From positions 17,744 through 81,743 of the forward strand of contig CALWAR010000034.1 in the NCBI GenBank assembly GCA_944375765.1: 64,000 nucleotides of DNA. The letters are read 5' to 3'. Origin of the DNA: an uncultured Mediterraneibacter sp. (GTDB taxonomy: Bacteria > Bacillota > Clostridia > Lachnospirales > Lachnospiraceae). Position numbers and translations under genes: made by a program. The notes under the pieces are model-generated. The model had not been told where the DNA came from. It ran no database searches and saw only the letters and a program-made list of their open reading frames with translations. Every line of letters starts with the position of its first letter. Position 1 is the first letter of the stretch. Below, piece by piece: positions 56,704 to 64,000 of this stretch.

Positions 56704-58225
56704 GGTTTTCTCCTCCATCAACTCGTATTGTCTGTCCGCTGAAAACAGGGGCCTGAACGACACCCTCCGCGATCACTTCCGCAATCTCACGTGGTTGTGC
56801 CAGTCTCTGCATCGCAGAATAATTCACCATATTTTCCTTAGCCTTTTCTTCCATTCTCTCAGCCATGCGGGTATCTGCAAGCCCCGGCGCCACCGCAAAT
56901 GCATAAATATTCTCCGTTCTGTACTCCTGCGCCAGTTCTTTCGTCCATTCGATCATCGCTGCCTTACTGGTTCCATATGCGGAATTCCCCTGGGATAAAT
57001 CCTGACCGGCGATCGAAGCAACATTTGATATCACTCCGAACCCGTCCTCCCGCATCTGTTTTAACAACAGATTTGTCAGACACATATGCGAAATCAGATT
57101 TATATCATATATTTTCCGAATTGTTTCTACTCTCGTAGTCTGGAAGAATCCTCCATGAGCTGCTCCGGCATTATTTATCAGTATATCTGTTTTTATCTGA
57201 TCTGCACGCAATTCCTGTAAAAGTGTACCTATGCTCTGTTCATCAGAAAGCTCAACATATTTAGGAAATATCTCAATATTGTATTTATATCCCAGTGCAT
57301 TGATCTCTTTTTCAAAGCTGTCACCTGGTCTGTGCGCACAGGCTATGATTACTCTCTTTGAAGAACTTCCGCCGACCGGATGTAGATCCTGCTTTCTTTC
57401 ACACAGTACTTCAATGATCTTCATCCCCAGGCCGCCGGCTGCACCTGTCAGCAGAACGCCGTATTTCTCATTGCCCTGCCCGGTTCTCTTGCTATGTATC
57501 CGGATTTTATGCAGCTTTTGTCTTTCGTCTACTTTTACAGTCTGTCCATTTACAAAAGATGCCTTTCCCGATGCAAGAAAAGTAACTATGCCTGCTACCG
57601 TTTCTTTGCCGCCATCATCCTCACCGCTTTCTCCGATCCGTCTCCCTGCCTGCCTTAAAGCCACAGCATTCACACGGATTCCCTGTCTCCCTACTTCCGC
57701 CGCAAGTGTTTTTGTCCAGGCGAGGACTGCAGATTTTGAAACCCCCCAAGCCGAGCACTCACCTGAGTATAATTTTCCTGGTTCCGAAACAATATTGACG
57801 ATCGTACCTCTCCCGTTCCGAACCATCATTTTTAAAATCATCTGCGTAAGATCCATCCAGGCAAACAAATCTGTTTCAAAAGCGTCTCTTATCCTGGTGA
57901 TCGACGTCAATTGAAAAGATCTGCCATGGACGCCATCTATATTATTTATCAGCACATCTACCAGCTTTTTCTCCTTCATAAGAGAGCGGATCGCCCTCTT
58001 TATCTCATCAGAGTCTCCCATGGCAAAATAAACCGGAAAAACATTTACGTTAAACTCTTTTGATATAGCTTTGACCATTTTCTCGAAGCTGTCTGTTCTC
58101 TTCTCCGAATGAGCAATAATATCTGCCCTTTCAGACGCAAAAGCTCTGATCATGGCATCTCCTGTTGCTCCATCCGCTCCGGCGATCATCACATATTTCC
58201 CTCTAAACGAATTTGCGTGTCCCAT
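56696..58225 (-). CDS. Double short-chain dehydrogenase (SDR-SDR fusion), first half degenerate
   Basis: 509 residues made of two FabG-like SDR domains. The second (about 252-509) is complete: LLTGAAGGLGMKI, NNAGAAHGG, Ser404, Tyr417 and Lys421 (SAYGTSK). The first (about 8-233) has GADGATGDAM and LINNIDG, keeps Ser147 and Lys164, but has Trp160 in place of the catalytic Tyr (SAWGVSK), so it is probably inactive or structural. Likely NAD(P)H reduction of a ketone or aldehyde made by the operon. First gene after the strong promoter at 58281; CAGGAG 6 bases before ATG 58223-58225. Confidence 0.88.
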   Translation of the reverse strand: MGHANSFRGKYVMIAGADGATGDAMIRAFASERADIIAHSEKRTDSFEKMVKAISKEFNVNVFPVYFAMGDSDEIKRAIRSLMKEKKLVDVLINNIDGVHGRSFQLTSITRIRDAFETDLFAWMDLTQMILKMMVRNGRGTIVNIVSEPGKLYSGECSAWGVSKSAVLAWTKTLAAEVGRQGIRVNAVALRQAGRRIGESGEDDGGKETVAGIVTFLASGKASFVNGQTVKVDERQKLHKIRIHSKRTGQGNEKYGVLLTGAAGGLGMKIIEVLCERKQDLHPVGGSSSKRVIIACAHRPGDSFEKEINALGYKYNIEIFPKYVELSDEQSIGTLLQELRADQIKTDILINNAGAAHGGFFQTTRVETIRKIYDINLISHMCLTNLLLKQMREDGFGVISNVASIAGQDLSQGNSAYGTSKAAMIEWTKELAQEYRTENIYAFAVAPGLADTRMAERMEEKAKENMVNYSAMQRLAQPREIAEVIAEGVVQAPVFSGQTIRVDGGENRG

Positions 58226-58280
58226 CTTGTGCTCCTGTCATACATCTGTCATAATGAACATCGACTGTTTATCAAGTGAG

Positions 58281-58309
58281 ATTATACTTCTTTTGTCTTT
58301 AATAGTCAA
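58281..58309 (-). promoter_or_regulatory. Strong sigma-A promoter of the phosphonate/acyl operon
   Basis: Minus strand TTGACT (58304-58309), 17-bp spacer, TATAAT (58281-58286), 55 bases before the double-SDR start. It lies between the cytidylyltransferase gene and the rest, so the ten or more downstream genes can be expressed without it. The imperfect palindrome ATGAC-AA-GTCAT at about 58318-58330 lies just upstream and could be a regulator site. Confidence 0.8.
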
Positions 58310-58386
58310 ATGCCTCGCATGACTTGTCATCTGCTTTAGATTATAAAATAACAGAAACGGTTTCAGTCTCCCGGTATTTCATACGA

Positions 58387-59295
58387 TTAAACGTCATACG
58401 CGGGATCAACTGCTTTTAGTTCATCAAATGTATCGATTTCTATAATATCATCCTCATAACACGGGCGAACATTGATCTTATGATGATCTTTAAAAATTCT
58501 CATTGACACTTCATCCCAATACCGCTCCTTGCCTCCCGGCATATGATACACTGTCTCGATTTCATGTGCAATTTTTTCTCCTTCTTTTTCATCCCAGTAA
58601 GAGATACCGTACATTTGATAACAGTCTCTCCCTCCTACCGACAATTCCTGTATAATTCCATCTTTTACCTTAAAGCACCAGTCGTCTGTAGACTCTGTAT
58701 ATTTCCCAAGATAGTTAGTTTCATACTCATATTTGCGAATCACTTTCGGATTATTCAACAGAAGATCTGCTTCGCACACATATGCGTTTTTAAGAATATC
58801 TCTCACTATATATACAGAAGATATGTTATTAGCTTCATCAAAAAATGGGTTCTGTACAAAGCGGATATGCGGATATTTATAGAGAAGGCAGTCGAACATT
58901 TCCCACAAATATCCTCTCACCAGGATTATCTCAGGGATTTCTGCCGCAATGACCGCATCTAAAAGCGTTTCTATCAGCATTTTCCCGTTTACACGTATCA
59001 GGGGTTTCGGTGTATTTAATGTCAGAGGAATCATTCTTGAACCGAATCCCGCCGCCATGATCACAGCTCTTTTTACTCTGTAAGGCTCCAGCGCTTTCAC
59101 CCCTGCCCGGGTGATCTGTAATGCTTCTTTATCTCGTATTTGTATAAGTCCCATGCTGTCTGTCTCTTTTATGATACGGAACACATGTGTTTCATGACAG
59201 TGTATCTCCTTTGCTATCTTGTACGGGGAAACTTCACTGCCGTTATATTTTTCTACATAAGTCAGAATTTCAAACTGTTCTTTTGTGATCCTCAC
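58387..59295 (-). CDS. LicC/PntC-like CTP:phosphocholine/phosphonate cytidylyltransferase with N-terminal winged-helix domain
   Basis: 302 residues. The first about 70 residues look like a MarR-type winged helix (ITKEQFEILTYVEKYNGSEV, KEIHCHETHVFRIIKETDSM). The rest is a nucleotidyltransferase with AAGFGSRMIPLTLNTPKPLI (about 80-99), NNISSVYIVRD and an EADLL metal site. Relatives form CDP-choline (LicC) or CMP-aminoethylphosphonate (PntC); next to an aminoethylphosphonate pathway, the latter is likely. The frame opens 27 codons upstream, but GTG 59293-59295 has AAAGGAG 7 bases before it. Fusion of a DNA-binding domain suggests it may also act as a regulator. Confidence 0.87.
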   Translation of the reverse strand: MRITKEQFEILTYVEKYNGSEVSPYKIAKEIHCHETHVFRIIKETDSMGLIQIRDKEALQITRAGVKALEPYRVKRAVIMAAGFGSRMIPLTLNTPKPLIRVNGKMLIETLLDAVIAAEIPEIILVRGYLWEMFDCLLYKYPHIRFVQNPFFDEANNISSVYIVRDILKNAYVCEADLLLNNPKVIRKYEYETNYLGKYTESTDDWCFKVKDGIIQELSVGGRDCYQMYGISYWDEKEGEKIAHEIETVYHMPGGKERYWDEVSMRIFKDHHKINVRPCYEDDIIEIDTFDELKAVDPAYDV

Positions 59296-59326
59296 TTGAT
59301 TTCTCCTTTGCACACTATCTGTATGC

Positions 59327-60310
59327 CATGATGTCGGGGTCAAAACATAGTGTTTTCTATGTTTGAATCTCCGCATGAACCTTGAAAATATAATATTTTA
59401 CAGTATATATACCATGAGATACCATGAGAGGCTTCATGAACTGAGAATCATTAGTGCACTTCTGGCTTATATCTACGTTAATACCGGATTCTGGGCATAG
59501 CTTCCTAAACCCTTTCGGAATCCAAAGAGTTTCCTGAAATTTAAAGCGGCTATTTTGCTGCCGAACAAGACTTTACCTCTTTGTTTACCTCTTGGAAGTT
59601 TATCAAAATGGTAATTCTTTCGGATATTGACCGGAATAGTTTCTACACCATTTCTCAACCTTAATAAATTGCTGAATTCCTCACTTTGCAGATATCTCTG
59701 GCTTTTTGCTCTGTTGGATGCATTTTTTGAGGTAATAAAAGTGGCAACTTGTTTATTAATCCCGGGGCGGCACTGATCCTGATAGGGACAGCCGACACAA
59801 TGGTTTAAGCTAAATGAAACTCTGCATTGCCTGGTTGTTTTGGTATAAGACTGGCTTACCGGCTCATGACCTGGTACACATTTCAGAAGACGGGTTCTTA
59901 CGTTCTTTTCTTTCGTGAGAGCTATGTTATCCTGACCATCATAATCGCCATCAGTAACCAGAATGATCTCTTCTTCGGATTTTTCCATTTCTGAAAGAGA
60001 TTCCTGAAGAAAGTGACTGTCCGTATGCGTGTTTTTATCAAACTGATAATTCGTCACTTCAGAGCCATTTTTGCCTGCTCTTTCTTCCATATCATCATTT
60101 GATAGAAAGTACGGTTATCATCATTCGGGTCTGCATAATGCTTGAGTGGCTCAGAAACCATATCTGGCTGTTTCTTTGTAAGACATGAAGCATACCACCT
60201 TTCAAAAACTATTTTTAGTATAACTTGTGAAAGGCAAAAAAGCTTGTATTTACTGTAAAATATTAAATTTTCAAGGTTCTGTTTCTAAGGCTTTTGACCC
60301 CGACATCATG
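59327..60310. mobile_element. Decayed insertion sequence with long inverted ends
   Basis: Outer ends are a perfect 19-bp inverted repeat (59327-59345 and 60292-60310, CATGATGTCGGGGTCAAAA and its complement). A second inverted block of about 29 bp (GAACCTTGAAAAT to TTTTACAGTA, 59377-59405, with 60251-60279, one mismatch) lies inside. The interior holds only the C-terminal part of a transposase. At 984 bp it is far shorter than intact members, so an internal deletion is likely. No clean target duplication is visible. Confidence 0.7.
59473..60235 (-). pseudogene. Transposase remnant (IS1182-like)
   Basis: The longest open part (59473-60090, 205 codons) reads as a transposase C-terminus: LVTDGDYDGQDNIAL (DDE-type Asp), a Cys pair block CVGCPYQDQCRPGINKQVA, and RNGVETIPVNIRKNYHFDKL. 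Upstream coding sense continues in another frame (FERWYASCLTKKQPDMVSEP, DDNRTFYQMMIWKKEQ) from about 60235 until TGA near 60060, so there is a frameshift and the N-terminal half is missing. Not functional. The IS1182 label is from general pattern and is moderate. Confidence 0.65.
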
Positions 60311-60526
60311 CCATAGGTATAAGTATAACATACAGCATGAAATTCTGACTACACTTTTATGCTTGAGTTTACTCGGTGAAATCATTTCCTTTCTTCCCTT
60401 TTCCATCAATTTGTGAGAGCGCATTGTCTTTTATTCCTCTAAATGGCACTTGCAGAAGACTGTTCCTTCATCTTTGTACTCTTTTTTAATCTTATCTAAA
60501 TGACATTGACGCCTGAACTGTTGCTC
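60311..60526. other. Gap between IS remnant and Rhs gene
   Basis: No complete gene. Directly after the Rhs stop codon the same minus-strand frame stays open for 31 codons (60434-60526; FRRQCHLDKIKKEYKDEG, CKCHLEE) before TAA. No immunity gene with a start and ribosome site is visible here. Confidence 0.5.
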
Positions 60527-63500
60527 TTAAACTCCAAACCTGGTGAGCAAGCGTCCCCCAAACCCGCTTCTTGGAGAAAATTTTTGGGCGGGTACAGGAT
60601 TCAAACCCCTGGACACCTCATCAATACTAACTTCCCCGCGGTAAGCATATACAGTTTTTCCCGTTGTATCCGCCAGAACCTGCGCGGTCGATGGTAAGAA
60701 CGGCATACTTTCTGCTCCATGACAGCTTATTAGCTTAATTCTATTTATCGCAGCAGGATTAATACCCAGCTCACGTATTTTTCTCCATAATTTATCTGCA
60801 AACTCTTCTCCTGTCAGCGCCCTGTGATAAGGATCCTTGTCTGTCGGAACCCGGAAGTCAGCGAAAACTATATTTTTCCCTCCATGGACGATTACTGCAA
60901 GTTCTGTCTTTACCGGCTGAGCGTTTCCCTGTTGCTGTAGATATACATTATGCAAATCGGGCGAAACGCTCCCTTGGGTTTCCCACTGATCCGCTTCCGA
61001 TCCATTAAGTTCCAGTACATACCTGTTATTATTAAAATCAACATTTCTAAAAAGCTCAAACTCATTTCCTGTTGTTTTCGGCACGATATAGTGGTCTGCC
61101 AGCTTATAGAATGAACCCACTACGCCCAGTGCGCCGCCTCCGATGATTCCTGCAATATTGGACGCCTGTGACCCGAACGGGATCATTCCCGCCAGAGCGG
61201 CAATACCAACGTTTGCCGACACAACGCCGGCCGCCGTCGCCTGAGGAGACTCATTAAGCTCTGGAAATTTGCCTGCCGCCCACTCTTTGGCATAGTTTGA
61301 AGCCAGGGTAGCTGCTCCCACAAAAGCGCCCGTCTGTAAAGCAGAGAGAAGTCGTTCATGAAAACCGCCGTTTGTAAAAAGCATTGCTCCCACAGCCGAC
61401 GACGTCGCTGCTGCCGCGGCAGCCCTGAGCGGCGTAATCGCACTATAAGCAAATCCGAGCAGACCGCCTGTTCCGGCAACTACAATGGCTTCCCCCGCCT
61501 TGATAAGCCACGCGGGAAAATTCCCAGAAACGTCCCGGAAAGCTTCTGGATTATCAAGACAATAAGCGTACAGATTAAGCCCAGACATCTCTGCAGACGC
61601 AAACACCGCGTCGTCAGAGGTTATCATACGTCCAAGCTCGGGCGAATAATATCGCGCGCCAAAGTAATACAGTCCGCTTTCGGTATCATATTCTTTTCCG
61701 GCAAATCTGTACGGCACAGCAGTTTCCGTTTCCTCCGACTCGCCATAAGGGCTGAAATACTCCTGATGGAGCATTTCCCCGTCGCCGCCAAGCGTAAGTA
61801 TAACGCTGCCGCCAAGGTCGGTTACCTGCCACAAAACACTTTGGCTTTCTGCCGTTTTGAGCAGCAGGGCGTTTAATCCTCTGCCAAACTCAAGCCTAAG
61901 CGTTTCCAGCTCTCCATTTATGAAAGCATAATCCCCCGCAAGGGGTTCTCCACTGAAATAGACGGTATATCTTTCTTCAGATTCTGATTTCTGAGCGCGG
62001 CTTCCCTTTGCATCATAAGTATACTTTTCCGGGAAATTTTCACTGCCAACAGACGCCAGGCGGCCAAACTCGTCAAAAGAAATCTCTTTTTCATTGATAA
62101 GCTTCCTCAATCTTCCGTATTCGTCATAACAAAGTTCAGAGCGCGCTCCGTTTAACGTAACCGCTTTGATACGGTTGCTGTCGTCTGAAATTTCATAGTT
62201 TCTTGTAACGATCGCTTTGCCCGAGGAATCACGGCGTACAAAATCCGTCATATTTCCGCCGATATCATAGGAATATTCTTCGCCTGATCCAAGCTCTCCC
62301 AGCGTCGTTTCTGAGCGGATGAGACGGTTATAAATATCATACTCAAATTCCGCTGTAAACGGATCCTGATTCAAAACATGAAATGCCGCAGAGGACGGAT
62401 TTCCCTGAGCGGTATAAGTATACGCAGCTTCAAAGATTTTACTGTCATTCAGACTTACGGACATATTCTTTAGAAAATGAGCGGCGGCGTCATAATTTAA
62501 ACTGCCTTCTATTCCGCCGCTTAAAATCTCCGAGCATATCTCCCCTTCAGCGGTAAATTTAATATTGCTTATAAGCTCTTCATTTTGCGAGAATACGGTA
62601 CGTAATCTGCCTGCTTCGGAATAATCGTATTCGAGCGAAAAATTTCCTGTGGATGACTTTACAAGTTTCCCCGCATAATTATATAAATAGCTCGCCTTGA
62701 CTGCTTTGTTTCCGGAATAGTTCCTGGTTATCTCCAGAGCATGCCCGAAACGATCATATTTTTCATAAACCGTCGTTCCCGACAGATCGATCCTCTTGTA
62801 TATCCGCCCTTTTAAATTGTTTTCTGCCGGGTCCGCCGCCTCCTCTCCCCATATAATCTGTTCAGCGATTTTCCAGTCAGAGTCTTTTGTTTTGGTCTGA
62901 AGCGATAAAAACCGTCCGCACACATCATAAGAGTAAAGCTTTTCCGTACCATTTGTGCTTTCGTATATAAGCTTTCCGCCGGCGCCGTAAAGCTGAAAGG
63001 AAGTCCCTGCGTCCACAGAAACAGTTTTTACGGTATGTCCCAGCTTGTCGTAACTGTAGATTATATTTTCCTTTCCAGGCTTTTCAAATCTCCCGTCAGA
63101 AAGAGCCGATATATTTTTTCCTGTTCTCCTTATTTTACAGCACAAAGTATCTCCATCGGATTCCTCAAAAGACTCCGAGAAAATATTCCCGCAAGGGTCG
63201 AGATCATATCTTATCGTTACTGGATTTTCCGAACTTATACGACGGTCTCTCTTCGTCATGCTCCACGGTTCATATGAAAATTCCTGCTCAAGCCAGACGA
63301 CGTCATCTTCATTATGCGGTGTAAACACCTTAATGCTCCGCCCAAACTCATCATACTGAATGCCTGTCGGGAAACCGGTCGGTCCACCGTTTGGCTCATC
63401 GCTGTAAAACGGCGGATATTCGAGGATTTTCATACCGCCGGCGGTAATGCATTTTTCTGAAATGATCCAGTTATCCGCGTCAAGCGCCGAACGGCTCAAT

Positions 63501-64000
63501 ACCCTGCCGCAGCCGTCAAGGCTGGTGACAGAAAGTGAGAAATCTTCTTCCCCCGGGTTTCTTCTGAATATCTTTAAGACTCCCGGCATTATGCCGGAAA
63601 AATCGTTATAAAAAAACACGTCGACGCCGTCTGTCAGAAACGCCCCGGGATTTTTTATAACATCTTCGGCAGAAGACGGCTCCGGAAGATACTTTATTGC
63701 CGCGCTGTACGAAAGCCCGCTTAAGTTTCCGAAGGAATCATATGCATAATATTCCGTGTTTCCGTTTAGATCGGTCGACGACGAATACCTGCAGATATCA
63801 TAGTCCGGCGTATATTTTTCCGTCAGGATCATGCCGCCCGGCGATCTGTGATTTACAGAGGTCAGAAAAATCCCGCTGTCGTCATACAAAAGATCCGTAA
63901 CATCTTCTCCGAGCTTTACTGCATTTACGGCATAAAAAAGCTTTGGATCATACGAATATTCCTCTCCCGATACATAATACCCGTTGTTTTCAAAACAGTA
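60527..64000 (-). CDS. Rhs/YD-repeat protein with candidate cysteine-peptidase-like toxin end (5' beyond window)
   Basis: 1157 residues visible; the start lies past the right edge. Residues up to about 780 are YD repeats (YDEFGRS, YDVCGRF, YDKLGHT, YDEYGRLRKL), ending in the core-closing motif LYYFGARYYSPELGRMITSD and NLYAYCLDNPEAFRDVSG. Then comes an Ala/Gly-rich, partly hydrophobic stretch (about 850-985), typical of a translocation or linker region, and a distinct last about 170 residues with AVIVHGGKNIVFADF, RIKLISCHGAES and AQVLADTTGKTVYAYRG. A His-Gly followed by a SC-HG is the order of clan CD (caspase/C80-like) peptidases. Likely an intercellular toxin; activity is inferred. Confidence 0.85.
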   Translation of the reverse strand, partial: YCFENNGYYVSGEEYSYDPKLFYAVNAVKLGEDVTDLLYDDSGIFLTSVNHRSPGGMILTEKYTPDYDICRYSSSTDLNGNTEYYAYDSFGNLSGLSYSAAIKYLPEPSSAEDVIKNPGAFLTDGVDVFFYNDFSGIMPGVLKIFRRNPGEEDFSLSVTSLDGCGRVLSRSALDADNWIISEKCITAGGMKILEYPPFYSDEPNGGPTGFPTGIQYDEFGRSIKVFTPHNEDDVVWLEQEFSYEPWSMTKRDRRISSENPVTIRYDLDPCGNIFSESFEESDGDTLCCKIRRTGKNISALSDGRFEKPGKENIIYSYDKLGHTVKTVSVDAGTSFQLYGAGGKLIYESTNGTEKLYSYDVCGRFLSLQTKTKDSDWKIAEQIIWGEEAADPAENNLKGRIYKRIDLSGTTVYEKYDRFGHALEITRNYSGNKAVKASYLYNYAGKLVKSSTGNFSLEYDYSEAGRLRTVFSQNEELISNIKFTAEGEICSEILSGGIEGSLNYDAAAHFLKNMSVSLNDSKIFEAAYTYTAQGNPSSAAFHVLNQDPFTAEFEYDIYNRLIRSETTLGELGSGEEYSYDIGGNMTDFVRRDSSGKAIVTRNYEISDDSNRIKAVTLNGARSELCYDEYGRLRKLINEKEISFDEFGRLASVGSENFPEKYTYDAKGSRAQKSESEERYTVYFSGEPLAGDYAFINGELETLRLEFGRGLNALLLKTAESQSVLWQVTDLGGSVILTLGGDGEMLHQEYFSPYGESEETETAVPYRFAGKEYDTESGLYYFGARYYSPELGRMITSDDAVFASAEMSGLNLYAYCLDNPEAFRDVSGNFPAWLIKAGEAIVVAGTGGLLGFAYSAITPLRAAAAAATSSAVGAMLFTNGGFHERLLSALQTGAFVGAATLASNYAKEWAAGKFPELNESPQATAAGVVSANVGIAALAGMIPFGSQASNIAGIIGGGALGVVGSFYKLADHYIVPKTTGNEFELFRNVDFNNNRYVLELNGSEADQWETQGSVSPDLHNVYLQQQGNAQPVKTELAVIVHGGKNIVFADFRVPTDKDPYHRALTGEEFADKLWRKIRELGINPAAINRIKLISCHGAESMPFLPSTAQVLADTTGKTVYAYRGEVSIDEVSRGLNPVPAQKFSPRSGFGGRLLTRFGV

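Noticed and set aside
46557-59295. LuxC/LuxE taken as a bioluminescence operon
   Set aside because: No luciferase alpha/beta (luxAB), no luxD, and the neighbours are phosphonate and carrier-protein genes.

Overview
The window looks like a chromosomal segment of a spore-forming, Gram-positive anaerobe of the Clostridia, most likely family Lachnospiraceae. This is judged from protein families, the ftsZ-spoIIGA-sigE linkage, the long-form ribosome hibernation factor, the cotJ operon and Gram-positive surface proteins. No 16S is present, so genus is not claimed. Most genes lie on the minus strand and many start with GTG or TTG behind strong AGGAGG sites.

Layout. 1-2.2 kb: an RpoD-like sigma factor (cut by the window edge), dapB and a two-OB-fold SSB-like protein. 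2.2-2.6 kb: a heavily folded inverted-repeat element. 2.6-9.4 kb: typA, a PsiE-like membrane protein, hpf, yigZ and a class A penicillin-binding protein with a Gly-rich tail. 9.4-20 kb: the uvrC-hprK-glcK operon, ftsH, a DUF1846 gene, pyrG behind an attenuator-like leader, and a tRNA-dihydrouridine synthase. 20-36 kb: an ABC exporter, then sigE, spoIIGA and ftsZ, a repeat-filled gap, and the division/wall (dcw) operon read leftward from mraZ (mraZ-rsmH-ftsL-two class B PBPs-mraY-murD-ftsW-divIB). The mraZ promoter carries a row of MraZ boxes with 10-bp spacing, and spoIIGA has the unusual 22-bp promoter spacing with a Spo0A box. 36-46 kb: DegV, a second SEDS protein, tRNA-Pro(GGG), cotJABC, an HtrA protease, a cohesin-domain surface protein, an LCP ligase and a polyprenyl-phosphate sugar-phosphate transferase.

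46.3-59.3 kb is the most unusual part: a tightly packed minus-strand operon. It holds a full 2-aminoethylphosphonate route (PEP mutase fused to a nucleotidyltransferase, phosphonopyruvate decarboxylase, AEP transaminase). It also holds an acyl module (acyl carrier protein, AMP-dependent ligase, LuxE-like and LuxC-like proteins), a split transketolase, a double SDR protein, a GNAT-like protein and a LicC/PntC-like cytidylyltransferase with a DNA-binding N-terminus. It sits next to wall-glycan genes, which suggests a phosphonate- and acyl-derived decoration of a surface polymer. The final product cannot be read from the sequence.

59.3-64 kb: a decayed insertion sequence with long inverted ends, then the 3' part of an Rhs/YD-repeat gene whose variable C-terminal domain has HGG and SCHG motifs, suggestive of a clan CD-like cysteine peptidase toxin.
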